From Ichthyophthirius multifiliis (lineage: Eukaryota; Ciliophora; Oligohymenophorea; Hymenostomatida): DNA of 64,000 bases. The notes beneath the pieces are model-generated. The model was not told the origin of the DNA. It saw nothing but the letters and a program-made list of their open reading frames with translations, and ran no database searches. Positions 40,187 to 57,195 of this stretch are shown one piece after another; the first letter of the stretch is position 1; each line of letters opens with the position of its first letter. Location of the stretch: assembly GCF_000220395.1 (NCBI RefSeq), contig NW_004085875.1, positions 25,553 through 89,552 of the forward strand, written 5' to 3'. The position numbers and the translations under genes are program-made.

Positions 40187-40662
40187 TTTTAGGATTTCTA
40201 TATTTTTTTGTTTATTTTTTTAAGGTTTATCTTTTATTTTATACTTAGTTTTGATGTTGAAATTTTTAATATTGATTTTTGTTTGTTTGTTTTTTACTTT
40301 AAATTAATTTTGTTTTTATATATTTAAAATTAATCTTTATTAAAAAATATTTTAGATTTATAATATTTTATATATATATAATACTTAAACTATTAATTAA
40401 GTATTATTTATTTATTTATGAATTAATTACTTTTAATATCCATATATTAATTAAATAAAATTATTTTCTTTATATAATTATTAATTATAATGAAAATCTA
40501 ATCGATTATATAAATAAATTCGTCTACATAATTTAGTTAAACAAAAAAAAATAGCAAAATATAATATATAAATATAAAAATATAAAATAAATTTCTAAAA
40601 AAAATAAACAAAAAGCACAAAATTTTAATTTTTTTTATAAATAAAAAAAGTATAAAAAAAAA
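40187..40662. other. Intergenic, AT-rich
   Basis: Spacer between the RCC1 and ELP2 genes, both plus strand. No feature beyond A/T runs. Confidence 0.55.
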
Positions 40663-43344
40663 ATGAGTAAAATAAATTTAGACGCTTTATTATGCGGTGT
40701 AAATCCCATATATAATTCCACAACTTTTTCAAAATAAAAAAACTTGTTTTACTACACATGCGCAAACAGCATAATTGTATCAGATTTAGAAAATACAAAA
40801 AATTTATTTTCTTTAAACCACCATAAAGAAAGGGTAAATTTTGTACAAACTATCAATAACTTCAACGGCAGAGAACTTCTCTTATCTGGAAGTGTAGATA
40901 CTAAATTAATATTATGGCAATGTGCCGAAGATTCTTTAAAAATCATGAGAAATGGGAAATAATACACGAATTTGACCTTGAAAATTCCGTTTAATTTTGC
41001 AGTATATGCGAATATAAAGAAAATGAAGTATATGTATTAGCAGGAAATATAATGGGAGATGTGTTTTTGATAAAAATAACAGATGATAAGAAACAAATTT
41101 TAGACCGAATTAAATTCGGAAGTCATTTTACATAAGAAACTTCAAGGATGATAAAGTTAGATGATAAAAATTAAATATTAATATTTTTTGGAGGTCTTGA
41201 CTTTTCAGTTCATGTTTATTTATTTGACCTTTAAACCAAATACAATAAAAAAGGCGATTTTTTTAATTATAAAATTAGTCTAAGAGGCCATGAAAATGCA
41301 ATTACTGACATAAAAATTTTATATGAAAAAGAAAACAATTAATGGATAATTGCAAGTTCATCAAAAGATTCATATATTCGTCTTTGGAAATTTTCTAAAG
41401 GAGGATAAGAAGCTAAATTATCAGAATTTCAAAATAAAGAAATACAAAAGTTTGACTTAAACAATGAAGAATATTTTATTTCTTTAGAAAGTGTTATAAG
41501 CGGACATAATGAATCTGTTGTAAGTTTAGATTGGGGATTTTATAATGAATAAGTTGTTTTACTTTCTGCTCTTTTGATTTTAGTATCCTTATTTGGGTTA
41601 AAGATTAAGATACAGGTTTTTATTTATTATTTATTTTTATTTTATTTTTTAAAAAAGGTATTTGGATTAGTATGTAAAGATTAGGTTAAATTACTGGAAG
41701 TAAATATGCTTTTTTTAATGCTAAATTTTCAAATGATTATTAAATGATTTTCGCTTATACATATACTGGCTCCTTTTATTTCTGGAAATTTAATAAAGAA
41801 AAAGCTTAATGGGAAAATATCCCTACTGTAACTGGACATTTTAATGAAGTTTATGATTTAGATTGGAGTAGTAAAGGAATTTTTTTGGGATCATGTGGAC
41901 TCGATTAAACTACTAGAATATACACTTAAAGTTTAGAACAAAATACTTGGCATGAAGTTTCAAGAGCTTAAGTATTTTATTTTTCAAAAAAATGAATTAG
42001 TTATTTTATAAAATAATAGATTCATGGATATGATATAAATAGTTTAAAGTTTTATCCTGTTAATCTTAAAGATAAGGATATTTGCGATAATTTGATTTGC
42101 GGAGCAGATGAAAAAGTTGTAAGAATTTTCGAACCTCCTGCCGCTTTAGTAAATGCAGTAAATTAAATGTCCAATTAAAGCCTACATTTATATTTTGATA
42201 ATGAAGAATAAGAAAAATAATATTTTGATAGTAAATAATTAGAAAAGGGTATTATTGAATATTAAGTTACTTTAGAAGGTATAAATATATATTAATATAT
42301 TTTAATGATAAAAATATTTACATTTTTATTTTTTAAAAAGGTGGATAATAAGTTTTAGGTTTAATGACCAAAGCTTAAAGAATAGCATAAGATTTTAATC
42401 CTAGCCAGTATGTAGATCCGGAAGATGAAGTGGGCTTAATAGCTGATAAAATCTAATAAATAGAAGATTAAAAATTAGAGGCAGAATTCAATAAATAAAA
42501 AGTAAAATAAAATGAATTATAAATAAATAATTTATAAATAAAAAAAAAACAGCATGATTTCAAAAAAGCTCCAATAGAAGATTATTTAGTAAAACATACA
42601 TTATGGCCTGAGTTAAATAAATTATATGGTCATGGATATGAAATAAAATGTACAACATGTAGTCATGATGGTTAACTAATAGCAAGTTGCTCAAAAAGTT
42701 AAACTAAATAACATGCAAGTGTAATATTTTGGAATCCTTAAAATTATTAGATTTATGCAAAACTTGAGTATCATAATTTCACAATAAACTAAATGGAATT
42801 TTCTTAAAATGATAGTTTTTTCGCCACTGTATCTAAAGATAGACAAATAGCAGTGTTTAAAAAAAACGTTGACGAATAAAAAAACAACCAGTTAATATTT
42901 AATAATCCATACTCTCTTTTTTATGAAGATAAATCTCATTCTAGAATTATTTACTCTTTAAACTTTTCTTTTGATGGAAAAATATGTTGCTACATCATCT
43001 AGAGATAAAAGATTAAAATACATTCTCTTGAAAATAAAAAAGTCGTTTTTACAAAACTTTTTGATTAAGCTCCTACTGCTGTTGCTTTTGCACCTTAAAT
43101 TATAAAAGAAGGTGTTTATTTTATTGTTTTAGGATTTGAAAATGGAACTATAGAAACTTTCCAATTCGATTCTTTAAATTTATAATTGAATTGTTTTGAA
43201 AAGGTTCACTAAAATTTTTCACATTCTAATATTGTGTAAAGAATTAAATTTAGAAATTATTCAGACTTAAATCGATTTAAAATACTTTAATTTGCAACAT
43301 GTTCTAATGATTATAGTGTTAGAATATATAGTTTGAATATTTGA
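40663..43344 (+). CDS. ELP2: Elongator complex subunit ELP2
   Basis: WD40 scaffold of Elongator, the complex that builds mcm5-type modifications on tRNA wobble uridine. Four exons with introns 41616-41657, 41972-42019 and 42279-42340. Diagnostic segments: [73 protein letters not shown], and the ELP2-specific [55 protein letters not shown]. The reading breaks at about 40938 (one A missing), about 41566 (one T missing), and about 42980-43010, where one surplus A is offset by one missing A. With these corrected a complete ELP2 reads through to TGA 43342-43344. Likely assembly errors, not a pseudogene, because the sequence between the breaks is well conserved. Confidence 0.9.
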
Positions 43345-43499
43345 AAAAATATAAAATATATTTATAAATTCAATTTAAATAATTTTTTAATTTTTTTGTT
43401 TGCTTTTGTTTAGAAAAAATAAAATACGTATTTATAATTATTTATTTTTTTAAATCAACATATACTATATTAATGTTTATATATAGAAAAAAATTCTAT

Positions 43500-46163
43500 T
43501 CATTTTTTGATTTACGTTAATTTTCTAGTTGATTTGTTGGATTGAGCTTAATTATTTCTTGAGATTTTTATAATATCATTAGAAAAGTAACTCTACTATT
43601 TAAAATTTTTAGATAATTTTAATTGTTTGTTTGTGTTTTCAATTTTTTTCATTAAATTTTCTTTTCTACTACCAATATCTTCTTACTATTTTATATTTTA
43701 AACGTTTTTATTAGCATTGTTTAGTTCTAAAGGCATATCATTATATTTTTAAAAGGACTACATTTTTTGATATTTACAAAAATTTTAAAAGCATTCAACT
43801 AAAACCTTTTTGTTATATGTTTTTGTTTTTGGAAATTAATAATATAAATAAAATAACAAAAAAAATTTTACATTATGTATATTATGAATATTTATATTAT
43901 TATTATCACTTTTGTTATTATTAATACTATTATTTTTTTAAGGATTTTTTTTTTCGGTCTAATCATAATTAATAAATATTTATAAAGAATAATTTATAAA
44001 TGTAAATGGTTTTGTATTTATTTTATAGCAAAGTTACTTAATAAAATTATAATTTAATGAATTATCTATTTGTTCATATAAACTTAATAATGAATAAGAA
44101 TCTCTATTATATATCTCTTGACACTATTAACTATTAAAATAATTATCCGTGTGTTACATTATTAAATATAAAAGAAATGAATATTTTATTTAAGAGCCTA
44201 TTTTAAGAATTGAATTTAAATCATTTATATAATTCATATTATCAATAGTTTTATTTAAAAAAATTATTAAATCTTCATTTATTATTAATTAATCAAATAA
44301 AGATTAAGTCAAATAAAATGATTTAATATCTTTTTTAATTGTAAATTTATTATACATAATAAAAATATTTCTTACCTAAAATAAGCTTTATTGAGGATTT
44401 TCTTGGAAAATGGTGTTTATTTATTCCAAACAATTACTAAAATAAATAAAAGGCAGGATTTTCTTCCATTTCATATAAATATTCTACTGTTTCTTATATT
44501 ATTTAAAATTATATATGTTATTAAGTTCCTAAACTTAAAATATATTCCATTAATAATTCCGCTGAATTTAAATTAGTATTAAAATTTTCATATTTTAATT
44601 AATCGAAAAAGTCAAATAAAATCTTACTTTTTTCGGATTCAGGTAAATTAATTTTTTGAGTTTTTCTATATTTTTTTATATTTAAGTGTATTTTTTTATA
44701 AAATTAATTACAATATTTTATTATAAACAAAAGCCGTTATAAAAGGGTGTGAATTCAAAACTTATATTAAACAGCTTTCATCTTTTATACTGAACATATT
44801 AAATTATCTTTATTTATTTTATTTAATTCATTTTATAATTATTTTAATTTTTTATAAAATAATACTTTCTTAAATTCAAGCAATATTATTGAATATCTTT
44901 TTATTAATTTATCATGTAATTTCCTGTCTAAAATAATTTTTCTTAAAACGTATTTATACTTTAAATATTATCATTTTAAACATTATTAATGCACATTTAT
45001 ATTTAATTAATAGAATTCGACATTAATTAATATTTCTCTTCATTATTATTAACATCAACTATTTCTTCTATTTTATCCTTCAGATCTTTAATATCTTATT
45101 AAAATCTATTTTTCTGATCAATATTTTTAATCTAAAGTTATTTATTTTATTTTTATAACTACTCTAGTTATTATTTTAATTAAGTAATTTAATTTACTTA
45201 ATCATTAATTACTTATTCAAGTTATTATATACTTTATATATGTTTTGTACATTAATCTTATATTTATTGATTAACAATATCTTAAAGTTTTTAGTAATTT
45301 TAATTTAAGAATAAACTTAAAAACCTCCAGATATATTCAATAAAAAAGACTAAGTTTTAATTATTATTTGATGCTTATTAAGTTTTAACTATAATTGAAG
45401 GTAAATAATTATTTATAGTTTCTTTTAAAATTTAAAAATGTTTAACATTAATATTCGAATTACAGTTTTATAATTATGAAGTTATTTAATTTTCGATATC
45501 ATTTATTATTTACATTAACTAAAATTCTAGTTTTTAATATAAATTATTAGTTTTTAAGTTTTAACTATTATTTTAATTGTTAAAATTTAAATAATTAACT
45601 TCTTCTAAATTTTATAAAAGTTATGAATAATTTTGATTCATATTTTCATTTTTATTAAAAAGTAAGCTATTATTTCGTATAATTTTAGAAAACTAATCAT
45701 TTATTTATTCATAACTTTTAGTTTTTTATTTTTGTTCATTTGATTTCTATTATAACAACGAAATATTTATTTAAGTTTGATTTTTAGAAATTTAATTATT
45801 TTATAAATCATCACTAGAATCATTTATAAAATGTTTTTATTTCATCGAAACATTTTTATTGAATGAATTATGATTACTTGTAAAAGTACGGTTTTAATTT
45901 AATGTCTATAAAGAATTGTATAGAATTTTGTTTTTATTATCTTCTATAAATTTAAATCTAGTTTTATAAAATTTATTATATTTTATATTTTTATCATTTT
46001 TTTTATTAGTTTAATAAACTAAATCTTTATTATATATTTATTTAAATTTATCTAATAAATAGTTATTTTTTAAGTTTGGCTCTATTTAAGTACTTTATTA
46101 TTATATTGTATTTTGTTTGATCTTATAATTTTAATTATACAAATCTTGAAAATTTTAAATCAT
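43500..46163 (-). CDS. Gln/Asn-rich coiled-coil protein, unknown
   Basis: Start ATG 46163 (MIQNFQDLYNQ...), stop TGA 43500-43502. The first 800 nt read without interruption, and a C-terminal part (PKTKTYNKKVLVEC... LKLSKNFKQQSYF) is open as well. The middle has several TGA codons and needs introns I could not place with confidence. Composition is Asn/Gln/Lys with heptad-like helices and no recognised domain. It lies convergent with ELP2, about 150 nt apart. Expression and boundaries are uncertain. Confidence 0.45.
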
Positions 46164-46783
46164 AATGTACTTTTTTTTTTTGAGAATATACAAGTTTTAA
46201 AAATAATATATTAAAATATAAATATTTAATTTAAATTATAATAAAAATCGTTTTTGTTTATTTAATTAAATTAATTGCTATTAATTATAATATATTAGAT
46301 TTTAAGTTATTTTCTTATATAAAAATATTATATTTTTTATGTTTTTATTCTAATATAGTGAATAGATTTTTCATTTCATATAATTGATTATTGATTTAGA
46401 TTAACTGCTTTTTATATCTAAAAATTGCTAAAAAATATAAATACTCAATTAAGAAAAAATATTATAAGAAATAGTTTAATTCATAATTTATCTTTGATAA
46501 CCATTATTTTATTAAATATGTTATTTAAATATAAATATTGATATGATTTTTTTTTTATTTTAATATTAACTTATAAAATTATATATAAAAATTAATATTT
46601 TTAAAAATAAAATGTAAGATTTCTTAATTTTACATATATATATATATATTTTTTATTCTAAGAATATTTATTTTAAAAGTGAATTATTTAATGTATTTAA
46701 AAAAATTATAAAGTCAAAAAAACGCAATATAATATACTTATCTTATATTTATTTTTATTATATTTAATATAAAAAATATATTT
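46164..46783. other. Intergenic, AT-rich
   Basis: Upstream of the Gln/Asn-rich gene and downstream of RBX1, both minus strand. T and A runs, a short (TA)n near 46633; nothing coding recognised. Confidence 0.5.
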
Positions 46784-47134
46784 TCATCTGCCATATTTTT
46801 GATAATCCCATTATCTAGAATCTAAAGGACAAGTTTATCTTGTTTTTAACCAACGAGAAATGCAATGAAAATGAAAAGCATGATTACATACACCCCAAGC
46901 AACATCACATTCTGATGCAGCTGTAGAATTTTAATTTGCATCACATTCAATGCATGGTTCCATAATATTGCTTTTATATTTAGTTTTTTAATATATTAAA
47001 TTTATATATTTAATAATTATTAAATTTGTTTACTTTTTACAAATTGCACAATTTTCAACTTCTATATCCCATTACCATAATGCTACTGCATTCCATTTTT
47101 TAACTTCAAATCTTTTTTCAGGTTAAATATCCAT
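46784..47134 (-). CDS. RBX1: RBX1/ROC1, RING-H2 subunit of cullin-RING ligases
   Basis: Two exons (47134-47034, 46970-46784) and a 63-nt intron give 95 aa, close to the 108 of human RBX1 but lacking its longer N-terminal leader. The sequence is almost collinear: [20 protein letters not shown] (cullin-binding strand), [57 protein letters not shown]. All zinc-binding Cys and His residues of the RING-H2 are present. It recruits the E2 to SCF and other cullin complexes. Several Gln codons are TAA or TAG. Confidence 0.97.
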
Positions 47135-47605
47135 ATGTTTATTTTTTATAAATATTATATTTATAATTAAAAAATTTATAATTATTGGAAAAAAAAATAT
47201 TTTTATTTAGAAAAATCAATTTTATAGTTAATTTAGTGTATCTCAAATTAAAATTAATTATTTAAAAATAGATATGTATTTAATAATAAAAAATTTTTAT
47301 AAAAACTAAATATTTATTAAATAAATAATTTGTATATATATATAAATTATAATATAATTCTTATATTATTTAATATCGTAAACTGTTATATGAATGGTTT
47401 ATAATTATTTTTTATTTTTATTATATAAAGAATTTATATTTAATTATAAAATAAATTAATCGATAAATTTAAAAATTGAAAATTTCAATATAATTTGTAT
47501 AATAATTTATTTGATAAGTTCATATATAATTTTATATCCTTTATTTTCAATAAATCTATAATAATTGTTTTTTGAATTTATATTTATTATTAAAATTTTA
47601 TGAAA
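47135..47605. other. Intergenic, AT-rich
   Basis: Promoter side of RBX1 and 3' side of the acyl-CoA synthetase gene. No distinct feature. Confidence 0.5.
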
Positions 47606-49777
47606 TCATTATTTATGTTATTTCAGTTAAGAATAAAGTCCTTAAATAACATCTTAATAAATTTATTTTGCTTTATTTCTCTTTATTTTATAAGTATTTG
47701 TAATGCAATCATTAGTAAAAAAGCTATTTGATTATAAGTGTATAGCTGCAGGGATTTCATATTTTTTAAGATTAAGTAAAGATATTCCTTATTCTTAAAT
47801 TTTATTAAGATAAAACTGTTTTACTTTTTCATCATTACATAGTAATTATAAATTATCTTAATGATATAAATTCTAATCAGTAGCAAATTAAATTAAATAT
47901 TATTTATTAGGTACTAAAACACATACAATTTCTTAATTAGATTGATCTCCATAGATAAATATCTCTTATACTTCTTTTATTTTACAAAAAAGGTTTTCAA
48001 GCATTTCTGGAAAAATAAACTATCCATTTTTAAGTTAGAAAATATTTACAATTCTATCTATATATTATATAGACCCATTCTAACACATTGCTATTATATC
48101 TCCTGTATGAAACCATCCTTCTTTATCTATTACTTTTTGAGTTTCTTCTGGTTAATTATAATAACCAATAAATAATCCATTTCCTCTTATACATAATTCC
48201 CCTATAATTATTTAAGCATTTTCTTCATATTATTATTTTTCCTTTAATAAGCTTTCTAAGTTGAACTAAGTCTATTTCTTTATTTTAAACTCGAAATTTC
48301 CTCTTATACCTCCCAAATGATTTACTTACGGATCATTTGCATATGAAGTAAAGCAAGTTCCACATGTTTCAAATAAACCATATCCTATTTATTTATTTTT
48401 TAATTTTAAATATATTTTTTATAAATAAACCTTGAGCAAAAGGTATACAAAAAACAGATTTTAAAAAATTTAAAATATCTCCATTTATTGGTGCTGCTCC
48501 AACTCCACATAATCTTAATTTTCCTCCCAAACTTTAAATATATTTACCGAAAATGAGTCTATCCCATATGGTTGTTTAGAAATCGCCCGTATTTTTTACT
48601 TTTTCCAGTTTATCATCTAAAGCTTTTTTGGCAATCATTTTTTTGGTATTACCCAATTGATTTAAGTCATTATTAATATAATCATAAAGCTATTCAAAAT
48701 GATAAGGGCTACTTGCCCAAATAGTAGGTTTTAATAATTTAATATCATTATATAAAGTTTCAATCGTGCTGTGATCTGCAAAACCTATTCTTCCACCGTA
48801 GGCCATAATTACATTTTACATTTACCTTTCAAACATTATGTGGAATGTGTTATGACTTATATATATATCATTCTTATTTATTTTTTCATTTTCAAAAGTT
48901 GTAATTGTAGATAATATATTTTTATGTGTTAACATAACTCCTTTTTATTAACCTTATTTTTTATATTTTTAATTTAAATTAAATATTTATTTTTATTTTA
49001 AACCTGTTGTTCCTGGAGTATATATTATTGTGAAAACATCATCTTGTTATACTTTTTAATATTATATGTTCATTTTTTTTCCTGAATTAATTATCTATTT
49101 TAAAGTATATATATTAAATTTGCTTTCGCCTAATAGTTCTCTAAGTTGACTATCTTACTATGAAAATAAAACGAGATTTTTTAATTTATTAACATTTTAG
49201 CATTATAGTATAACTTAAGCTTATTTTTCAGAGCAAAAAATAGTTTCTAAATTTGTTTCTTCTAGAATATATTAAAGTGTATTTTATTTAGCTGACTCAT
49301 CTCTTTTTTTAATGTTTTTTATTATTGTTTTTATATATATGATATAATAAAAATGTACATTAATACAGTAGTAAAGTTATATAAATATGAAGCATATTCT
49401 AAAAGTAAGCATTCTTCCCTTGAATTAGAAAATATTCCTATTAAATCGAGTGATTTTATTATCTATATTTAATTTTAGCATGTTTAAAGGCTTAAATTTA
49501 ATATACCACTTCCGATAAAAGTACCAAATTTTAAGCAATCAGAATATGTTTTCCAATAATATTTATTACTTTTTTAATCTTTAGTTCCTAATAATTTTTA
49601 AGAAGAATAGTTTTTTTATGTATTTTGAAGAAATAAAGTTTGCATAGTTTTTATTTTTGGATCTGGATAACATGTTAGACTTTTACTTATAAATTCTGGA
49701 CGTCTGTATATTTTTTACTTATCCTCTTCATTTATTGGTTTCGAATATATAATTATTTTAGAAGAGTAATTCCCCAT
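47606..49777 (-). CDS. Long-chain acyl-CoA synthetase (ACSL)
   Basis: Activates fatty acids to acyl-CoA using ATP. The AMP-binding core is intact: IIYTPGTTG, then after an intron KGVMLTHKNIL; HIMFERQMQNVIMAYGGRIGFAD; LGGKLRLCGVGAAPINGDILKFL; YGLFETCG; GEWFHTGDI-type segment (EGWFHTGDIIA); and the C-terminal KRNKAKQIYQDVI. It starts at ATG 49777 with MGNYSSK, which fits an N-myristoylation signal and so suggests membrane anchoring by lipid rather than by a helix. At least four short introns are required, including one that joins TTVLI to DESAKQNTLQ with phase preserved. Stop is TGA at 47606. The N-terminal region appears slightly shortened relative to animal ACSLs. Confidence 0.9.
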
Positions 49778-50001
49778 ATATTTTTTTTTTATTTTTTTGG
49801 TTATTTTGTTAAATTTATTAAATATATTGTATAAAATGTAAATTTAATAAAATCAGTTTTATGTTTGATTATTAGCTTTTTAATTATTTTATAATAAAAT
49901 TTTTTCATAAAATATAATTTTATTTGAATATTATTAAATAAATATCTTAAATTTTATTTATCTTTTTTTATTGTTTTTTTACTATAATAATAAAAAAAAT
50001 T

Positions 50002-51428
<1,427 letters not shown>

Positions 51429-51576
51429 ATATTTGTATTTATTAATATATTTTTTATTTATTTATTTGAAAAATATTAATTAATGTTTTTAGAAAATATT
51501 GTTTGTTCAATTTTTTTGTTAAAAATAAATAAATTTAAAAAACATAAAAATTTAAAAATAATTTATTTGTATTAAA

Positions 51577-53864
<2,288 letters not shown>

Positions 53865-54075
53865 TGATCTTTTTTTCTTGTATATTTTTTTTATTAAAAA
53901 TTCTAATTTAAAAAAAAATATGAAATTAAATAATTTATATTTTATTGACTTTTTTCTTATTATAAATAAAAGATCAAAAATAAGAAAAAAATCTAAATTA
54001 ATTTTTAATATAGATTTTCTTAATTATAAAAAACTAGTTTTTTAATTAATATAAACATATAATATTTAAAAAGTA

Positions 54076-56649
54076 TCAAATTAATTATTTTTTAGAAATT
54101 TAAGAGATTCTATGTTTTTTAGAATGTATATTATTATTTTTGACATTATTAGATAAATCCAATTAAAAAACTTTTATTCCATTTATAGAGGCACATCTTT
54201 TTTGTGTAATTTATTTTTATTAGCTAATACTTAAATTATTGTTACTTAAATTAAAATTACTTTTATTATTACTCAAACTATTAAAACTGAACTAAAATTA
54301 ATTTTTAATAAAATGTTAAGTTGATTTATTATGTAAAGATTAACTTTAATATTAATTATTTTATAAATCTTAAAAACATTATTTTTATTTATTACTAAAA
54401 TTTTATTTATATTATGTTTAGCTTTATAAATAATTAATTTACATCGGGTTTAGTTTATATTCATCATTATTATCTTCAAACCTTCTTTTGTAAATTTATT
54501 AAAATATGTTTAAAGTTTAAGCATTTATATTAAGTTTACTTTAAAGTTTTTAAGTTTATAAATAGTTTTATTATACTTTATTTAAATTTTTCAATTTTAA
54601 TAATTTTTCTTATATTTCTTAAGCTTAATTAACAGCTTCCTAATTCTAGTGTATTTTAAATTATTAATTATCTAACTATTAGTCTTTTTTTTATTATTAT
54701 AAATTGTTTAACTTCTCAAGTATTTATTATTTTATAGGAATACTCTCCTAAAACATTTATAAATCTTTTAATTATTATTATTATTATTATTAATAATTAT
54801 TTTAATTATCTTTTTAATAATCATTCAATTCCGAATTAATTACATACTTACTTCCACGAGAATACATGTATTGATTATTATTATTATTTATATTAATATT
54901 ATTATCATTATCACTTATTATAAAACTTTTTTTTTTTTTTTATAAAGTCTTTGATTTTTATTAGTCAGATTTGTTTTCAAACTATTAATAAAAATATGTT
55001 TCTTTTTATGGTGATTAGAAACTAACATATTTTTAATATTATTATTTATTGGCTTGCTTTTGAGGAGATTAGTTATTCAATTATTTTTTAGGTGATTAAA
55101 AATTTTAATATTTAGTAGGTGATATTAACACATTGCTTGATGTTACCTCTTTATTTAAATTTTCAATTTCTTAATTATTTGATTTAGAAATACTTTTATT
55201 AAAACTTTTTTTTTCTTAAACTTATTCCTATTCTTATTTAGTATATTAAATAGGCATTTTTAAAATATCTAAATCCAAATTAGTTCTTGATTTTCTATGT
55301 TTTATATCACTTCCTACTAAATATTAAGAGTAAGATTTTAATTATTCCTTTATATTCTTTTGTTTCTTTTTAAAATTCTCCGACTTTATTTTCAACAAAT
55401 CATAAATATATTAAGATGTAGATTTGTCATTTAAAACTTTGTTTATAAACTAATCTCTTCTAATCATTAATAATTCTCCTTTTATCGAATAACACTTGAC
55501 TCCAAAACTTCTCTTTTAATTTTTTATTATATCTTCTTCTCCAAATAATTCATTTTTTCCTAATATCGATAACTAATTATAAATAATATATAAATTATAT
55601 ATATAAATATAATAGTTACTGTCATCATTTTCTTATCTTATTTTTAAATATTTTTATTTAATTCATTAAAATTTTAATTTTGTGAATATATTTAATAGTT
55701 ATTATCTTTTTATTCGAATTTTTAAAAAGTCTAAACAAAATAATATATATAAAATATGAATTAAAGTATAAATATTTTTACAATATATTCACCACTTTTA
55801 ACAATATAAACAGAATCACAATTATCTCCTTACTAAAACACAATGTCATTTTTTAAAAAAGACATTTAAAATGTATTTAAATAAATATCTCTAATAATAT
55901 TAAAACTTTGATTTTAGAATATAGGTAAATCTCTTAAATAATTAATTTCTTTGATTAAATTATTTTCTTCTTATTCTCTTAAAATATTTTTAAATTTTTA
56001 TTTTGATAAAATTGCTAAATCTGCATTATGTTCAAGATTTATTATTGATGCCAATCTCGGTGTATTATAAATTAAAGATAGTTCACCAAATCCACTTCCA
56101 CTTTCAAGGTATTTAACACATTTTATATGATTATTTTATTAACTATCTTATTTTTTATCTTAATTATTTTGCGTATTCATATATCTCATATTTATATATA
56201 CCCCTAATATTCCTTCTAAAATTAAGTAAAACTTATCTCCTATTGAACCTATATTTCAAATAAATGTTTTTTATTTTTTTAAAATAAATAAAACTACCTT
56301 ATTCAAATATTACCTAATTAGATTTAGCATTTTCATATGTCATATTTTAAATACATTCATAATGAATTTATTCTTAACCATTTTATGCATATTTTTAAAA
56401 AAAAGGAATTTGCTTTGTGGCTATAACTATTTCTTCTGTTTATTGTTTAGATCTTTTATTGTTTGGAGTTTTGAAATATTAAATAACGTTCTTAATATCA
56501 AAAAAAAAAAAAAAAATGTAAACTTTCATAATATTTAATTATTAAATTTTTTTATATTGTTTTAAAACTTTTTCATATATATAATTTTTTTTTTTTCTTA
56601 CATCTAATGTTGGGAATATTTATTTTATTTTTTATGGTTTATGAATCAT
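54076..56649 (-). CDS. Cyclic-nucleotide-binding-domain protein (two CNB domains)
   Basis: ATG 56649 (MIHKPQKIKQIFPTLD), then a 100-120-nt intron and the first CNB domain: IPFFQKYAQNGQEQIHYECIQ, VIFEQGSIGDKFYLILEGILGVYI, phosphate-binding FGELSLIYNTPRLASI with the key Glu and Arg. A second, more divergent domain follows (ELFGEEDIIKNQKRSFGVK..GELLMIRRDQF) without a canonical RA pair. No kinase or channel segment was found. The remainder is a long Ser/Asn/Gln-rich tail ending in ISKKQLI and TGA 54076-54078. Tandem CNB proteins of this shape are common in ciliates and could be PKA regulatory-like or ciliary cAMP sensors; the exact role is not known. Confidence 0.8.
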
Positions 56650-57195
56650 TTTTTTATTTTTATAAATAATATTAGAGGCGGTATTTTTTTATTTTTTTTA
56701 ATTAATAATATTTACCTTTAGAATAAATGAAAATATAAATTTAATTTAATAATAAAATTTAATGCACGAATATGCTAAAACAATAAATTAGTAAATATAA
56801 AAAGTTAATTTATTGGAAAAAAAAAGATAAAACAAAGATTTTATTAACTTTTTAATTTTTTAATTTATAAAAATTAAAAATTGGCCAAAATATTTTTTCT
56901 TAACACTATAAAATAGCATTTTATTTTGACTTGATATAATAATATTAATAATTAATAAATTAAATATATTTACTGTTTAATTATTTTAAATATAAATCTT
57001 ATTAATTATTTATTTTTATTTTTATTTTTAAATTTTGTTCAAAATATTTTAAAAATAAATTTTATACTAATATTTATTATAATTTATGTTTTTAATAATT
57101 TTAATTAATTAATTTATCGATTTATTTATATATATAAAACTAATTTTATATGAAATTAACATAGATTTAAAATTAAAATAATATTTTAATATAAA
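56650..57195. other. Intergenic between divergent genes
   Basis: Promoter region for the cyclic-nucleotide-binding gene and the surface protein gene. AT-rich, no distinct motif seen. Confidence 0.5.

Noticed and set aside
40744-40962. Short standard-code ORFs on both strands at the ELP2 start
   Set aside because: The plus ORF is only the first part of ELP2, ended by a one-base error that brings a TAA forward; the minus one is antisense.
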